A stretch of DNA of 64,000 nucleotides. Origin: Sphingosinicella sp. CPCC 101087 (GTDB lineage: Bacteria; Pseudomonadota; Alphaproteobacteria; Sphingomonadales; Sphingomonadaceae). The translations under genes and the position numbers were made by a program. The notes under the pieces were generated by a model. It saw only the letters and a program-made list of their open reading frames with translations. It did not search any database and had not been told where the DNA came from. The stretch is from positions 1 through 64,000 of the forward strand of contig NZ_SBFF01000003.1 in the NCBI RefSeq assembly GCF_004151485.1, written 5' to 3'. The first letter of the stretch is position 1. Each line of letters starts with the position of its first letter. This document shows positions 38,016-45,892 of the stretch, piece by piece.

Positions 38016-40865
38016 ATGCATCTGATCGGCAGGCTCGCAGCATTGGCATTGCTCGTCATGCCAATGGCGGGCGCAAGTCTTGCGGAGGCCTCCCCGGGCG
38101 CGGCCGAGCCCTCGGGTGCGGCCTCTATCGAGGTGCCTCCGCTCGAGCATCGTGCGCGGGTGCTGCAAAATGGCGCCCGTATATTCACCATCCGCGACAC
38201 GGCTTCCCCGACCGCTTCCGTCAATGTCTGGTACGATGTCGGTCAGCGCGATGATCCGCGCGCCCGGGGCGGGTTCGCGCACCTGTTCGAGCATCTGATG
38301 TTCAAGACGACGCGCAACCTGCCGCAGGGCGTGACGCCGTTCGTGACCGAGCTTGGCGGCACCACCAACGCGTCCACCCTGTTCGATTTCACCGCTTATT
38401 ACGTGACCGCCCCCGCCGACCGGCTGGAAGCCTTGTTGTGGATGGAAGGCGAGCGGCTGCGGAACCTCGTTATCGACGAAGCGAGCTTCCGGTCGGAGCG
38501 CGACGTGGTGAAGGAGGAGTTGCGCCAGCGAATCTTCGCCCAGCCTTACGGCCGAATTCTCTACACCCTCATCCCGGCCTTCACCTTCACCACGCATCCC
38601 TATGTGCGGCCGATCGGCGGCACGGCGGCCGACCTCGACCAGGCGACATTGGCCGACGTGCGGGCCTTCCACGAAGCCTATTACCGGCCGGATAACGCCG
38701 TCTTCGTCATCTCGGGTAATTTCGATCCCGATCAGGTCGACGCCTGGGTGGATCGCTATATCGGGTCCGTCGAGCGGCCCGACCGCCCGATCCCGCGCGA
38801 CGAGCGCACCGAAACGGCGTCCCCGGGGGCCCGCGTCGTCGATGCCTACGCCCCCAACGTCCCCTTGCCGGCCATCGTCTTCTCCTGGCGCGCACCCGCG
38901 GCCGACGATCCCGACGCGCCTGGAATGGCTCTCATCGAGGCATTGCTGACCCGCGGCAGCGGCGCGCGTCTGCGCCGCCGCCTCGTCGACGAGCTCGGGC
39001 TGGCCTCCAACATTTCGGCCTTCAATCTGCCGGCTCGCGACGGCCATGCCTTCGCCCTCGTCCTCACCTTGGCCCAGGGCCGCGAACTGGCGGAGGCCGA
39101 AGCGGCCTTTGCCGCCGAGATTGCCCGGTTGCGCGAACAGCCGGTGGGCGCGGCCGAGCTCCGAGCGGTTAAGAACGCCATGTTCGGCGATGCGCTGAGC
39201 CGCCGCGAGACCGCGCGCGGCCGCGCCTTCGAGCTCGGTGGCGGCGTCATCCTGGACGGCGACCCGCATTATGAGGACCGGCGCCTCGCCGCCATACGCG
39301 ACCTCACGCCCGCCGATCTCCAGCGCATTGCCCGGCTCCGCCTGGACGACGCGCGAAGGGTTACCATCCGCTATCAGGATGAATCGGTTCGGCCGGCCGG
39401 CTATGCGGGCGACGCCCCGCCCGACGTCACGGCCATGGGGACGCTCGTTCCTCCGGCGACGCGTCCGCCGGTGACGATCGCGGCCGAGGCCGAGCGCCAG
39501 GCACCGCCGCCTGCGGGCGTGGCGGCGCCGCGCACGCCTCCAATGCTGGCCGAGCGACGGCTCGACAACGGCCTCAGGGTGATCGCCGCTCGGTCGACCG
39601 ATGTCCCTCTGGTGACGCTCAAGCTGGTCATCGCGGGCGGCGACGCGGCGGATCCGCCCGGCAAGGCGGGGCTCGCCGACCTGCTCGCGGCGGTCTCGCT
39701 GCGCGGCGCCGGCGGCCGCGACGCCGCGGCCATTGCCGAGGAAATTGCGGCGCTCGGCGGCGCGATATCCTCCTCTGCGGATCCCGACGCGACCATTCTC
39801 ACCGTCTCGGTGCCCGCGGCGAACGCGCTTCCCGCCGGCCGTCTTCTTGCCGACGTGGCAATCAGGCCGGATCTGCCCGAAGCCGAGATCGAGCGCGTCC
39901 GGCGTCAGCAGGTCGACGTCCTGGCCGTTGCCGCGCGCCAGCCGATGCAGGCCGCGCTGCGGGCGCTTCCCGCCGCCATGTTCCCAGGCTCCCGCTACGG
40001 CGTCGTCCCGACCGTCACCACTTTGTCCGCGATCGGGCGCGCGGAGCTGGAGGCGGTCCATCGGCTCACCTGGGGCCCGGCCAACGCAACCCTCATCGTG
40101 TCCGGCGGCCTCGCGCCGGACCAGGCCTTCGCGCTGGCGCAGGCCCTGTTCGGCGACTGGTCCGCGACGGCGGGCCCGCCGTCGCCGGCGACGCCGGTCG
40201 GGGCCGCGGAGCCGCAGGTCCTGGTGGTCGATCTCCCGGGGGCGGGGCAGACGGCGGTGCTCGCGGCGATGCGCGCGGCGGGCCGTGAGTCGCCCGAATG
40301 GCGGGCGCTTCAGGTCGCAAATGCCCGCCTCGGCGGCGGCCGGCTCGGCTGGCTCGGCGAGGAGATACGGGTGCGACGCGGCCTCAGCTACGGTGCGGGC
40401 AGCCTCGTCGACGTCCGGCGCGACGCTACCCTGGTCATCGCGGCCACCCAGACCCGCAACGACGCCGCGCCCGAAGTGGCCGGTCTTATCCTCGAGCAGG
40501 TGCGGCGGCTGGGCGCGGAGCCCATCTCCGCCGCGGACCTGGCGGAGCGATCGGCCTTCCTCGACAACAGCCTGGCGTCGCAAACCGAACAGGCGGAAGG
40601 CCTGGCCGCCTATCTCGCCTCGTTGGTGGCGGCCGGCGCCCCGCTCGATGCGGCTCGGATCGAATTGTCGGGCGAAGCTTCGGCCGACGCAGGTCAGGTC
40701 TCGGCCGTCGTCGCGCGCTATCTCCGGCCGGAGACGGCGACGCTCATCCTCGCCGGCGATTCCCGGCAATGGATTGACGCGCTCCGGCGGCTTTATCCGC
40801 GGCTGAGATTGGTGACCGTCGAGGGAGGCGCGGCCGAGGAAGCGGCGGCTACGGCCCGCCGGTGA
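38016..40865 (+). CDS. Exported M16-family zinc peptidase, two-domain fused type
   Basis: A 949-residue protein with a signal peptide (LAALALLVMPMAGASLAEA). The inverted zinc motif HxxEH is His89-Leu-Phe-Glu92-His93 (FAHLFEHLMF), and the third ligand Glu lies in RDVVKEELRQR, so the N-terminal half is active. The second half (from about residue 510, MLAERRLDNGLRVIAARSTD) repeats the M16 fold without an HxxEH motif, as in pitrilysin-like and two-domain bacterial peptidases. It should degrade peptides in the periplasm. It is divergent from the histidine kinase and its last 17 bases overlap the convergent sulfurtransferase gene. ATG 38016 follows GGCGGAGG. Confidence 0.93.
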   Translation: MHLIGRLAALALLVMPMAGASLAEASPGAAEPSGAASIEVPPLEHRARVLQNGARIFTIRDTASPTASVNVWYDVGQRDDPRARGGFAHLFEHLMFKTTRNLPQGVTPFVTELGGTTNASTLFDFTAYYVTAPADRLEALLWMEGERLRNLVIDEASFRSERDVVKEELRQRIFAQPYGRILYTLIPAFTFTTHPYVRPIGGTAADLDQATLADVRAFHEAYYRPDNAVFVISGNFDPDQVDAWVDRYIGSVERPDRPIPRDERTETASPGARVVDAYAPNVPLPAIVFSWRAPAADDPDAPGMALIEALLTRGSGARLRRRLVDELGLASNISAFNLPARDGHAFALVLTLAQGRELAEAEAAFAAEIARLREQPVGAAELRAVKNAMFGDALSRRETARGRAFELGGGVILDGDPHYEDRRLAAIRDLTPADLQRIARLRLDDARRVTIRYQDESVRPAGYAGDAPPDVTAMGTLVPPATRPPVTIAAEAERQAPPPAGVAAPRTPPMLAERRLDNGLRVIAARSTDVPLVTLKLVIAGGDAADPPGKAGLADLLAAVSLRGAGGRDAAAIAEEIAALGGAISSSADPDATILTVSVPAANALPAGRLLADVAIRPDLPEAEIERVRRQQVDVLAVAARQPMQAALRALPAAMFPGSRYGVVPTVTTLSAIGRAELEAVHRLTWGPANATLIVSGGLAPDQAFALAQALFGDWSATAGPPSPATPVGAAEPQVLVVDLPGAGQTAVLAAMRAAGRESPEWRALQVANARLGGGRLGWLGEEIRVRRGLSYGAGSLVDVRRDATLVIAATQTRNDAAPEVAGLILEQVRRLGAEPISAADLAERSAFLDNSLASQTEQAEGLAAYLASLVAAGAPLDAARIELSGEASADAGQVSAVVARYLRPETATLILAGDSRQWIDALRRLYPRLRLVTVEGGAAEEAAATARR

Positions 40866-41688
40866 CCACCGGCAGGTCGTGGCGGGCGCCCCATTCGGCC
40901 CATGATCCGTCATAGACGGCGGCGCCCTCATTCCCCAGCCGCGCCAAGGCGAGCGCGATTCCGGCGGCGGTGATCCCGGATCCGCAAGTTGCGGTCACCG
41001 GCAGGTCTGGATCGAGCCCGGCGCCGGCGAACAGCGCGCGCAGGTCGGCGGCCGCTTTCAGCGTCCCGTCGGCGCCGACCAGGCTCGTCAGAGGCACGCT
41101 CCGCGCGCCAGGCATGTGGCCGCTTCGCAGTCCCTGGCGGGGTTCGGGTGCTTCGCCGGCGAAACGTGCGGCGGGGCGGGCGTCGACCAGTTGCGCCGTC
41201 TTGGTGGCAAGATCCTGCTTCACGCCGGGCACGTCGCGGACCAGTTCAGGGCGAAAACGCGGCACGAAGCGGGCCGGCCTGGGGGTCGGCATTCCGGATT
41301 CGATCGGCCGCCCTTCGCCGCTCCATTTGGGAAATCCGCCATCCAGCACCCGAACCCGCTCCGCACCCATGGCGCGGAAGGTCCACCACACCCGGGCCGC
41401 CGAGAATAGCCCAACCGTGTCGTAGACGACGATCTCGTCGCTCCGGGAGATGCCCATCCGTCCGACGGCCTCCGCGAAGTCGGAAGCCGAGGGCAGCATG
41501 TGCGGAAGCGGGCTTTCCCGGTCGGCGATCGCGTCGATATCGAAGAAGACGGCGCCTTTGATGTGTGCGTTGCGATACTCCTCCAGCGCATCTCGGGCGT
41601 CGAGGTGCCAGCTCGCGTCGACGACGCGCAGGTCGGCGTCTTCCAGCCTTGCGGCGAGCGCCTCGGTCGTGATCATCGGATCCGGCAT
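40849..41688 (-). CDS. sseA: 3-mercaptopyruvate/thiosulfate sulfurtransferase (tandem rhodanese)
   Basis: A ~279-residue cytoplasmic enzyme made of two rhodanese domains. The N-terminal, inactive one contains LRVVDASWHLDARDALEEYR and IVVYDTVGLFSAARVWWTFR; the active one carries the persulfide-forming Cys in the loop CGSGITA, close to the CGSGVTA loop of SseA/MST. It transfers sulfur from mercaptopyruvate or thiosulfate to acceptors such as cyanide or thioredoxin. ATG 41688 is chosen because GGGGAGG and GGGGGA lie just upstream; an ATG at 41706 falls before those sequences. It is convergent with the M16 gene. Confidence 0.92.
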   Translation of the reverse strand: MPDPMITTEALAARLEDADLRVVDASWHLDARDALEEYRNAHIKGAVFFDIDAIADRESPLPHMLPSASDFAEAVGRMGISRSDEIVVYDTVGLFSAARVWWTFRAMGAERVRVLDGGFPKWSGEGRPIESGMPTPRPARFVPRFRPELVRDVPGVKQDLATKTAQLVDARPAARFAGEAPEPRQGLRSGHMPGARSVPLTSLVGADGTLKAAADLRALFAGAGLDPDLPVTATCGSGITAAGIALALARLGNEGAAVYDGSWAEWGARHDLPVVTGGP

Positions 41689-41830
41689 TCCCCCATTCCT
41701 CCCCATTTGCTGACCTAAGGAAAGACGATCCGGTCGCGCATTTCCGCAGCCACCCGCCGAAAATTAACGGCGGCACTGGCGGATCGCGCCGCGCAGTCCA
41801 TCGTGGGTCTGTAGAGGGCGGGAGAGTGGC

Positions 41831-43498
41831 ATGGGCGGACTGGGGCGGTTGTGGATCCTGATTTCGGTCCTGCTCGGATTGGCCGCGACGCCGGCCGTCG
41901 CCGAGATCCGTTTTGCGGTCACTCTGCCGGAAGGGGCCGCGAGCGAGCCGATTACGGGCCGGCTGATCGTCGTCGCATCGCCCGCCGCCGATCCCGAGCC
42001 GCGGCTCCAGATCGGCATCACCGGGCCGCCCGCCTTCGGCATCGACGTCGAAGGGCTGCGCCCCGGTGCCACCGCCGTCGTCGAAGGCAATGTCGACAGT
42101 TTCCCGGTGGACCTCGCTTCGCTGCCGGCGGGCGACTATCATGTTCAGGCTCTCCTGGTGCGCTACACCCAGGTCAACCGCGCCGACGGCCACCGCATCT
42201 GGGTGCCGATCAGTCATCGCCGGGTCTTTGCGTGGATGATGGAGGGGAATCTCTACAGCCGTCCGGTCCGCGTCCGGCTCGACCCGGCCGGATCGCAGCG
42301 CGTCGACCTGGCGCTGACTGAGACGATCCCGCCGACGCCCGAGCGCGTGGAGACGGCGTGGATCAAGCACGTCCGGATCCGCAGCGAGATATTGTCCCGC
42401 TTCTGGGGCGTGCCGATGCACATCGGGGCAAGTGTCCTGCTGCCGCGCGGGTTCGACGAACATCCCGACGTCAAATATCCTGCCGTCTACGTCTTCGGCC
42501 ATAGCGACGCGCCGTTCAGCTTCACCACCGATCCGGCGACGAACACCGAACGCGCGCAGGCCGCTGCGCGCGATGCCAATGTGAAGACCGGCTACGAGTT
42601 CGCTCAGGAATGGATGTCGGACGGCTTCCCCCGCATGGTGGCGATCACGTTCGAGATACCCAGCCCCTATTTCGTCGAATCCTATTCGCTCAACTCGGCC
42701 AATAACGGCCCCTACGGCGACGCGATCACGCAGGAGCTGATCCCCTATCTGGAGCGCACGTTCCGATTGATCCCCCAGCCTTATGCCCGGATCGTCGAAG
42801 GCGCCTCGACCGGCGGCTGGGAAGCGCTGGCGATGCAGGTCCACTATCCCGAGCTGATCGGCGGGGCCTGGGTGTTCAATCCCGATCCGATCGACTTCAC
42901 CCGTTACCAGCTCGCCAACATCTACGAAGACGAGAACATGTTCCAGGTCCGCCTGAACCAGTGGAACGTGCGCGAGCGCCCGTTCCGCCGCTCGCGCGAG
43001 GGCCAGCCCTTGTTCGACGTACGCGGCCTGGCGCGGCTTGAATCGGTTCTCGGCTCGCGCGGCCGCTCCTTCTATCAGCTCGGCATCTGGCAGGCGACGC
43101 ACGGGCCAGTAGGGCCGGACGGCTATCCGGTGCCCTTGTTCGACCCTCGCACGGGCGCGATCGACCGCGAGGTCGCCGAATATATGCGCGACAACGGCTT
43201 CGATCTCAGCGCCCATGTCCGCCGCAACTGGGAAAGGCTCGGGCCGCAGCTGCGCGGGCGGATCAACATGTTCGCCGGCGAGATGGACGATTTCTACCTC
43301 AACCTCGCCGTCTACAAGTTCGAGGAAATGATCCGCGAGGTAGGCGGCGCCGATTATCCGGCCCGCTTCGAATATGGTCGGCCGAGGAAGGGACATAACT
43401 GGCACCATACGGACTGGGCCGGGGTCGTCCGCGAGATGGCCGAGCATGTCCGGCGCAACGCGCCGCCAGGCGAGAGCCAGGCCGCCTGGAACTATTGA
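41831..43498 (+). CDS. Secreted esterase-D-like alpha/beta hydrolase
   Basis: A 555-residue protein with a Sec signal (WILISVLLGLAATPAVAE). An N-terminal beta domain (about 25-165, LPEGAASEPITGRLIVVAS) precedes an esterase-D/enterochelin-esterase-like hydrolase. It has YPAVYVFGHSD, then the nucleophile Ser in EGASTGGWEAL (GxSxG), a conserved-looking NMFAGEMDDFYLN that may supply the acid, and a His in KGHNWHHTDW. The ribosome site GGGAGAGTGGC precedes ATG 41831. The natural ester is unknown. The following gene starts 13 bases after its stop, so the two are co-transcribed. It is divergent from sseA. Confidence 0.82.
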   Translation: MGGLGRLWILISVLLGLAATPAVAEIRFAVTLPEGAASEPITGRLIVVASPAADPEPRLQIGITGPPAFGIDVEGLRPGATAVVEGNVDSFPVDLASLPAGDYHVQALLVRYTQVNRADGHRIWVPISHRRVFAWMMEGNLYSRPVRVRLDPAGSQRVDLALTETIPPTPERVETAWIKHVRIRSEILSRFWGVPMHIGASVLLPRGFDEHPDVKYPAVYVFGHSDAPFSFTTDPATNTERAQAAARDANVKTGYEFAQEWMSDGFPRMVAITFEIPSPYFVESYSLNSANNGPYGDAITQELIPYLERTFRLIPQPYARIVEGASTGGWEALAMQVHYPELIGGAWVFNPDPIDFTRYQLANIYEDENMFQVRLNQWNVRERPFRRSREGQPLFDVRGLARLESVLGSRGRSFYQLGIWQATHGPVGPDGYPVPLFDPRTGAIDREVAEYMRDNGFDLSAHVRRNWERLGPQLRGRINMFAGEMDDFYLNLAVYKFEEMIREVGGADYPARFEYGRPRKGHNWHHTDWAGVVREMAEHVRRNAPPGESQAAWNY

Positions 43499-43510
43499 GG
43501 AGGACAGGGG

Positions 43511-44221
43511 ATGCGGCTGAAGCTGATTGCAGCGCTGGCGGGATGCCTCGGTGTCGGGGCCCTCATTCCCCTGACCCTCGCATCGGCCGATCCCCAGCCC
43601 AAGGTGACGACGTTCGATGAGATCAGCGTCCAGCGGCTGAACATCGTGGAGCCGAATGGCCGCTACCGGCTCGTGCTCGCGAACAGCGCGCGTTTTCCGG
43701 GCCTTTTCATGGATGGGCGGGAATATCGCCACCACAGCCGCACCGGCGGCGGCATGTGGTTCTACAATGACGATGGCGACGAAGTGGGCGGGCTCACCTA
43801 TCGCAACAATGCCGCCGGCCGGACGGCCAGTGCCAGCCTGATGTTCGATCAATACAAGCAGGACCAGACGGTCGGGATCGAATATACGGAAGGCGGCGGC
43901 CAGCGCCGGGCGGGCCTGCGCGTGTGGGACCGGCCGGACTATTCGATCCAGCCGCTGATGGAGATGAGCGACCGGGCGGCGCGGGCGTCCAGCGACGCCG
44001 AGCGCGACCGCATCCGGGGCGAGATGCGGGCCTTCGCGCAAAGCCAGGGGGGCGTCGGCGCGGAGCGCGTGTTCGCCGGCAAGACTTCGGGCGACGCGAT
44101 CGTCCGGCTCGCCGATCCCGAGGGGCGGCCACGCTTGCTGTTGCGGGTGGGCACCGACGGGACCCCGAGCATCGAGTTCCTCGACGAGGCCGGAAACGTT
44201 GTTCGGCGCATCGCCGCCTGA
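43511..44221 (+). CDS. Exported repeat-containing protein of unknown function
   Basis: A 236-residue protein with an N-terminal hydrophobic segment (LIAALAGCLGVGALIPLTLA) that looks like a signal peptide or anchor. I do not recognise a named family. It contains two similar stretches: VQRLNIVEPNGRYRLVLANS near residue 38 and VRLADPEGRPRLLLRVGTDG near 197, both followed by an F-x-D/L-D turn, suggesting short beta repeats. The centre has GGGMWFYNDDGDEVGGLTYR. AGGAGG directly precedes ATG 43511, and it follows the esterase gene by 13 bases. Probably a periplasmic accessory protein of that esterase; the role is unknown. Confidence 0.75.
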   Translation: MRLKLIAALAGCLGVGALIPLTLASADPQPKVTTFDEISVQRLNIVEPNGRYRLVLANSARFPGLFMDGREYRHHSRTGGGMWFYNDDGDEVGGLTYRNNAAGRTASASLMFDQYKQDQTVGIEYTEGGGQRRAGLRVWDRPDYSIQPLMEMSDRAARASSDAERDRIRGEMRAFAQSQGGVGAERVFAGKTSGDAIVRLADPEGRPRLLLRVGTDGTPSIEFLDEAGNVVRRIAA

Positions 44222-44266
44222 TCCCGCTCGCCGGGGCCATTCACCGCTTGACGGGGACCGTCATCG

Positions 44267-44857
44267 GTGATGCCATGTCGCATGGACCATGGCAGCCGAC
44301 TCCGCTGGTTCGCCCGCGAGGTGCTCCCGCACGAAGCGGATGTCCGGCGGTGGCTTGCGGTCCGGCTGCGCGGACTCGATTCCTGCGATCTCGATGAAGT
44401 CGTCCAGGAAGCCTATGCGCGGCTGTGGAGCGCGGACCTCGACCGCATCCTGAATCCCCGCGCTTATCTGTTCGTCACGGCGCGCCATATCGTCGGCGAG
44501 CATCTCCGCCGTTCCCGCATCGTCTCGATCGAGCTGATGGCGGATTTGGAGGAGTTGAACATCGTCGACGATGAGGTAAACGCACATCGCCGGCTGAGCG
44601 GACAGCAAGAAATCGCCCGATTGCACAGGATAGTAAAAGAGCTTCCACCAAAATGTCGCCAGGCCTTCCAGCTGAAGAAATTCGAGGAGCTTTCGCAGCG
44701 CGAGATCGCCGCCCGGATGGGCGTGGCGGAAAGCACTGTGGAAAAGCACCTGGCCAAGGCCTTGCGCTTCATCTCGGACAAGATGAAGTCGGCTGAGGAC
44801 GAGGCGGAGGTTCCAAGCGTTGGTACGAATCGTCTCTGGAAGCGCGCAAGGCGTTGA
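44267..44857 (+). CDS. ECF RNA polymerase sigma factor, FecI-like
   Basis: A protein of about 196 residues. Sigma region 2 (CDLDEVVQEAYARLWSADLD; NPRAYLFVTARHIVGEHLRR) and region 4 (LPPKCRQAFQLKKFEELSQR, EIAARMGVAESTVEKHL) are clear. The LPPKCRQAF and STVEKHL patterns are those of the FecI subgroup used for cell-surface signalling. The start is either GTG 44267 or ATG 44270; GGGGA lies about 10 bases before the GTG. Its last 38 bases overlap the FecR-like gene, and a signalling-type TonB receptor follows, so it should be released when the receptor binds its ligand and then transcribe the downstream operon. Confidence 0.92.
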   Translation: MMPCRMDHGSRLRWFAREVLPHEADVRRWLAVRLRGLDSCDLDEVVQEAYARLWSADLDRILNPRAYLFVTARHIVGEHLRRSRIVSIELMADLEELNIVDDEVNAHRRLSGQQEIARLHRIVKELPPKCRQAFQLKKFEELSQREIAARMGVAESTVEKHLAKALRFISDKMKSAEDEAEVPSVGTNRLWKRARR

Positions 44858-45788
44858 CGAACTGGCGGCGGCCTGGGCCGTCCGTTCCGCCGAGCGTGCG
44901 CTGACTCCCCAGGAGCAGCAGCAGCTCGACGATTGGCTCTCCCAAAGCAGCCGACACGTCGGCGCGTTCGTTCGCGCCCAGGCGATCTGGACCGACGTCG
45001 ATCGGGTGGTCGCCCTGGACGATACGACTCGCGCCGATCCGGTCGCGCCCGAGTCGGCTTCCCGCTGGCGCCGATATGCGATCGCGGCGTCGCTGATCCT
45101 CGCTATCCTCGTGGGAGGGATCACCTACGACCGCTTCGTCGGCCGCATCGCCACGGCCCGGGCCGAGGTGCGCGAGATCGCCCTCGACGACGGTTCCAGA
45201 GCGGTGCTCAATGGCGGTGCCGTGGTCCAGGTCCGCTATGACGAGAACAGTCGCCAGATCGTTCTGCGGCGGGGCGAAGCCCTGTTCGACGTCGCTCATG
45301 ACACCTCACGTCCATTTGTCGTCACCGCCGACGATGTGACGGTGCGGGCGGTGGGAACCCGCTTCGCGGTCGCGGTGGAGGGTGGCGATATCGAAGTGAC
45401 GGTGGCGGAAGGCACGGTCGAAGTCGCCAAAGCGGGTGAGCCACCACGGCTGATCCGGGCCAACCAGCAATTCGTCGTGGCGCCGACCGGCCCGCGGCGC
45501 GCCTCGCTCGACGAGGCCGAGATTGGCCGCCGCCTGGCCTGGGAGCGGGGGCTGCTCGTGTTCAGCGGCCAGTCGCTCGAGCGCGCCGCGAGCGAGGTCA
45601 GTCGCTATTCTCCCGTGCCGGTGGTGATCGACGATCCCACTTTGGCGCGAGCCGAGTTCGTCGGAGTCTTCAGGATCGGCGACGGCCGCGCCTTCGCGAC
45701 GGCGGCCGCCCAGGCTTTCAACGGCGCGGTGGTCGAGCGCGACGGCGGGCTTCATCTCATGCGGCGCCCCAGCTCGCCATCGCATTGA
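44820..45788 (+). CDS. FecR-family anti-sigma factor / transmembrane sensor
   Basis: A 322-residue protein. The cytoplasmic N-terminal domain binds the sigma factor (AAAWAVRSAERALTPQEQQQ; LDDWLSQSSRHVGAFVRAQ, the DUF4880-type region), one helix is at about 80-97 (YAIAASLILAILVGGITYD), and the periplasmic FecR domain follows (VREIALDDGSRAVLNGGAVV; VTADDVTVRAVGTRFAV). A C-terminal STN-like part (LLVFSGQSLERAASEVSRYS) can contact the receptor. The start is a TTG at 44820; GGCGGAGG nine bases upstream supports it. It overlaps the sigma gene and precedes the receptor, the usual FecI-FecR-FecA order. Confidence 0.92.
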   Translation: MVRIVSGSAQGVDELAAAWAVRSAERALTPQEQQQLDDWLSQSSRHVGAFVRAQAIWTDVDRVVALDDTTRADPVAPESASRWRRYAIAASLILAILVGGITYDRFVGRIATARAEVREIALDDGSRAVLNGGAVVQVRYDENSRQIVLRRGEALFDVAHDTSRPFVVTADDVTVRAVGTRFAVAVEGGDIEVTVAEGTVEVAKAGEPPRLIRANQQFVVAPTGPRRASLDEAEIGRRLAWERGLLVFSGQSLERAASEVSRYSPVPVVIDDPTLARAEFVGVFRIGDGRAFATAAAQAFNGAVVERDGGLHLMRRPSSPSH

Positions 45789-45856
45789 AACTTTCGCGTC
45801 ATTTAGTTCGAACACCGATGGTGGATTCCCCCCTGCCGTCGCTCGTTCCCGCTGAA

Positions 45857-45870
45857 GGACATTAATGTCC
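45857..45870 (+). promoter_or_regulatory. Perfect 14-bp palindrome GGACATTAATGTCC upstream of the signalling TonB receptor gene
   Basis: The palindrome ends 22 bases before the receptor ATG and lies in the only non-coding gap (104 bases) between the FecR gene and the peptidase operon. It may be an operator for a dimeric regulator or a feature of the leader mRNA. No match to a named box (Fur, for example) is evident. Confidence 0.4.
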
Positions 45871-45892
45871 GCATCGACGGGAGGGCAGTTCG

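Noticed and set aside
37995-40931. A 978-residue open frame antisense to the M16 peptidase gene
   Set aside because: It is rich in Arg, Gly and His, has no domain motifs, and mirrors a gene with a signal peptide and an HxxEH site. High GC content creates such shadow frames.
41246-44041. A 931-residue open frame antisense to the esterase and its partner gene
   Set aside because: No motifs; the opposite strand encodes proteins with signal peptides, good ribosome sites and an intact catalytic serine motif.
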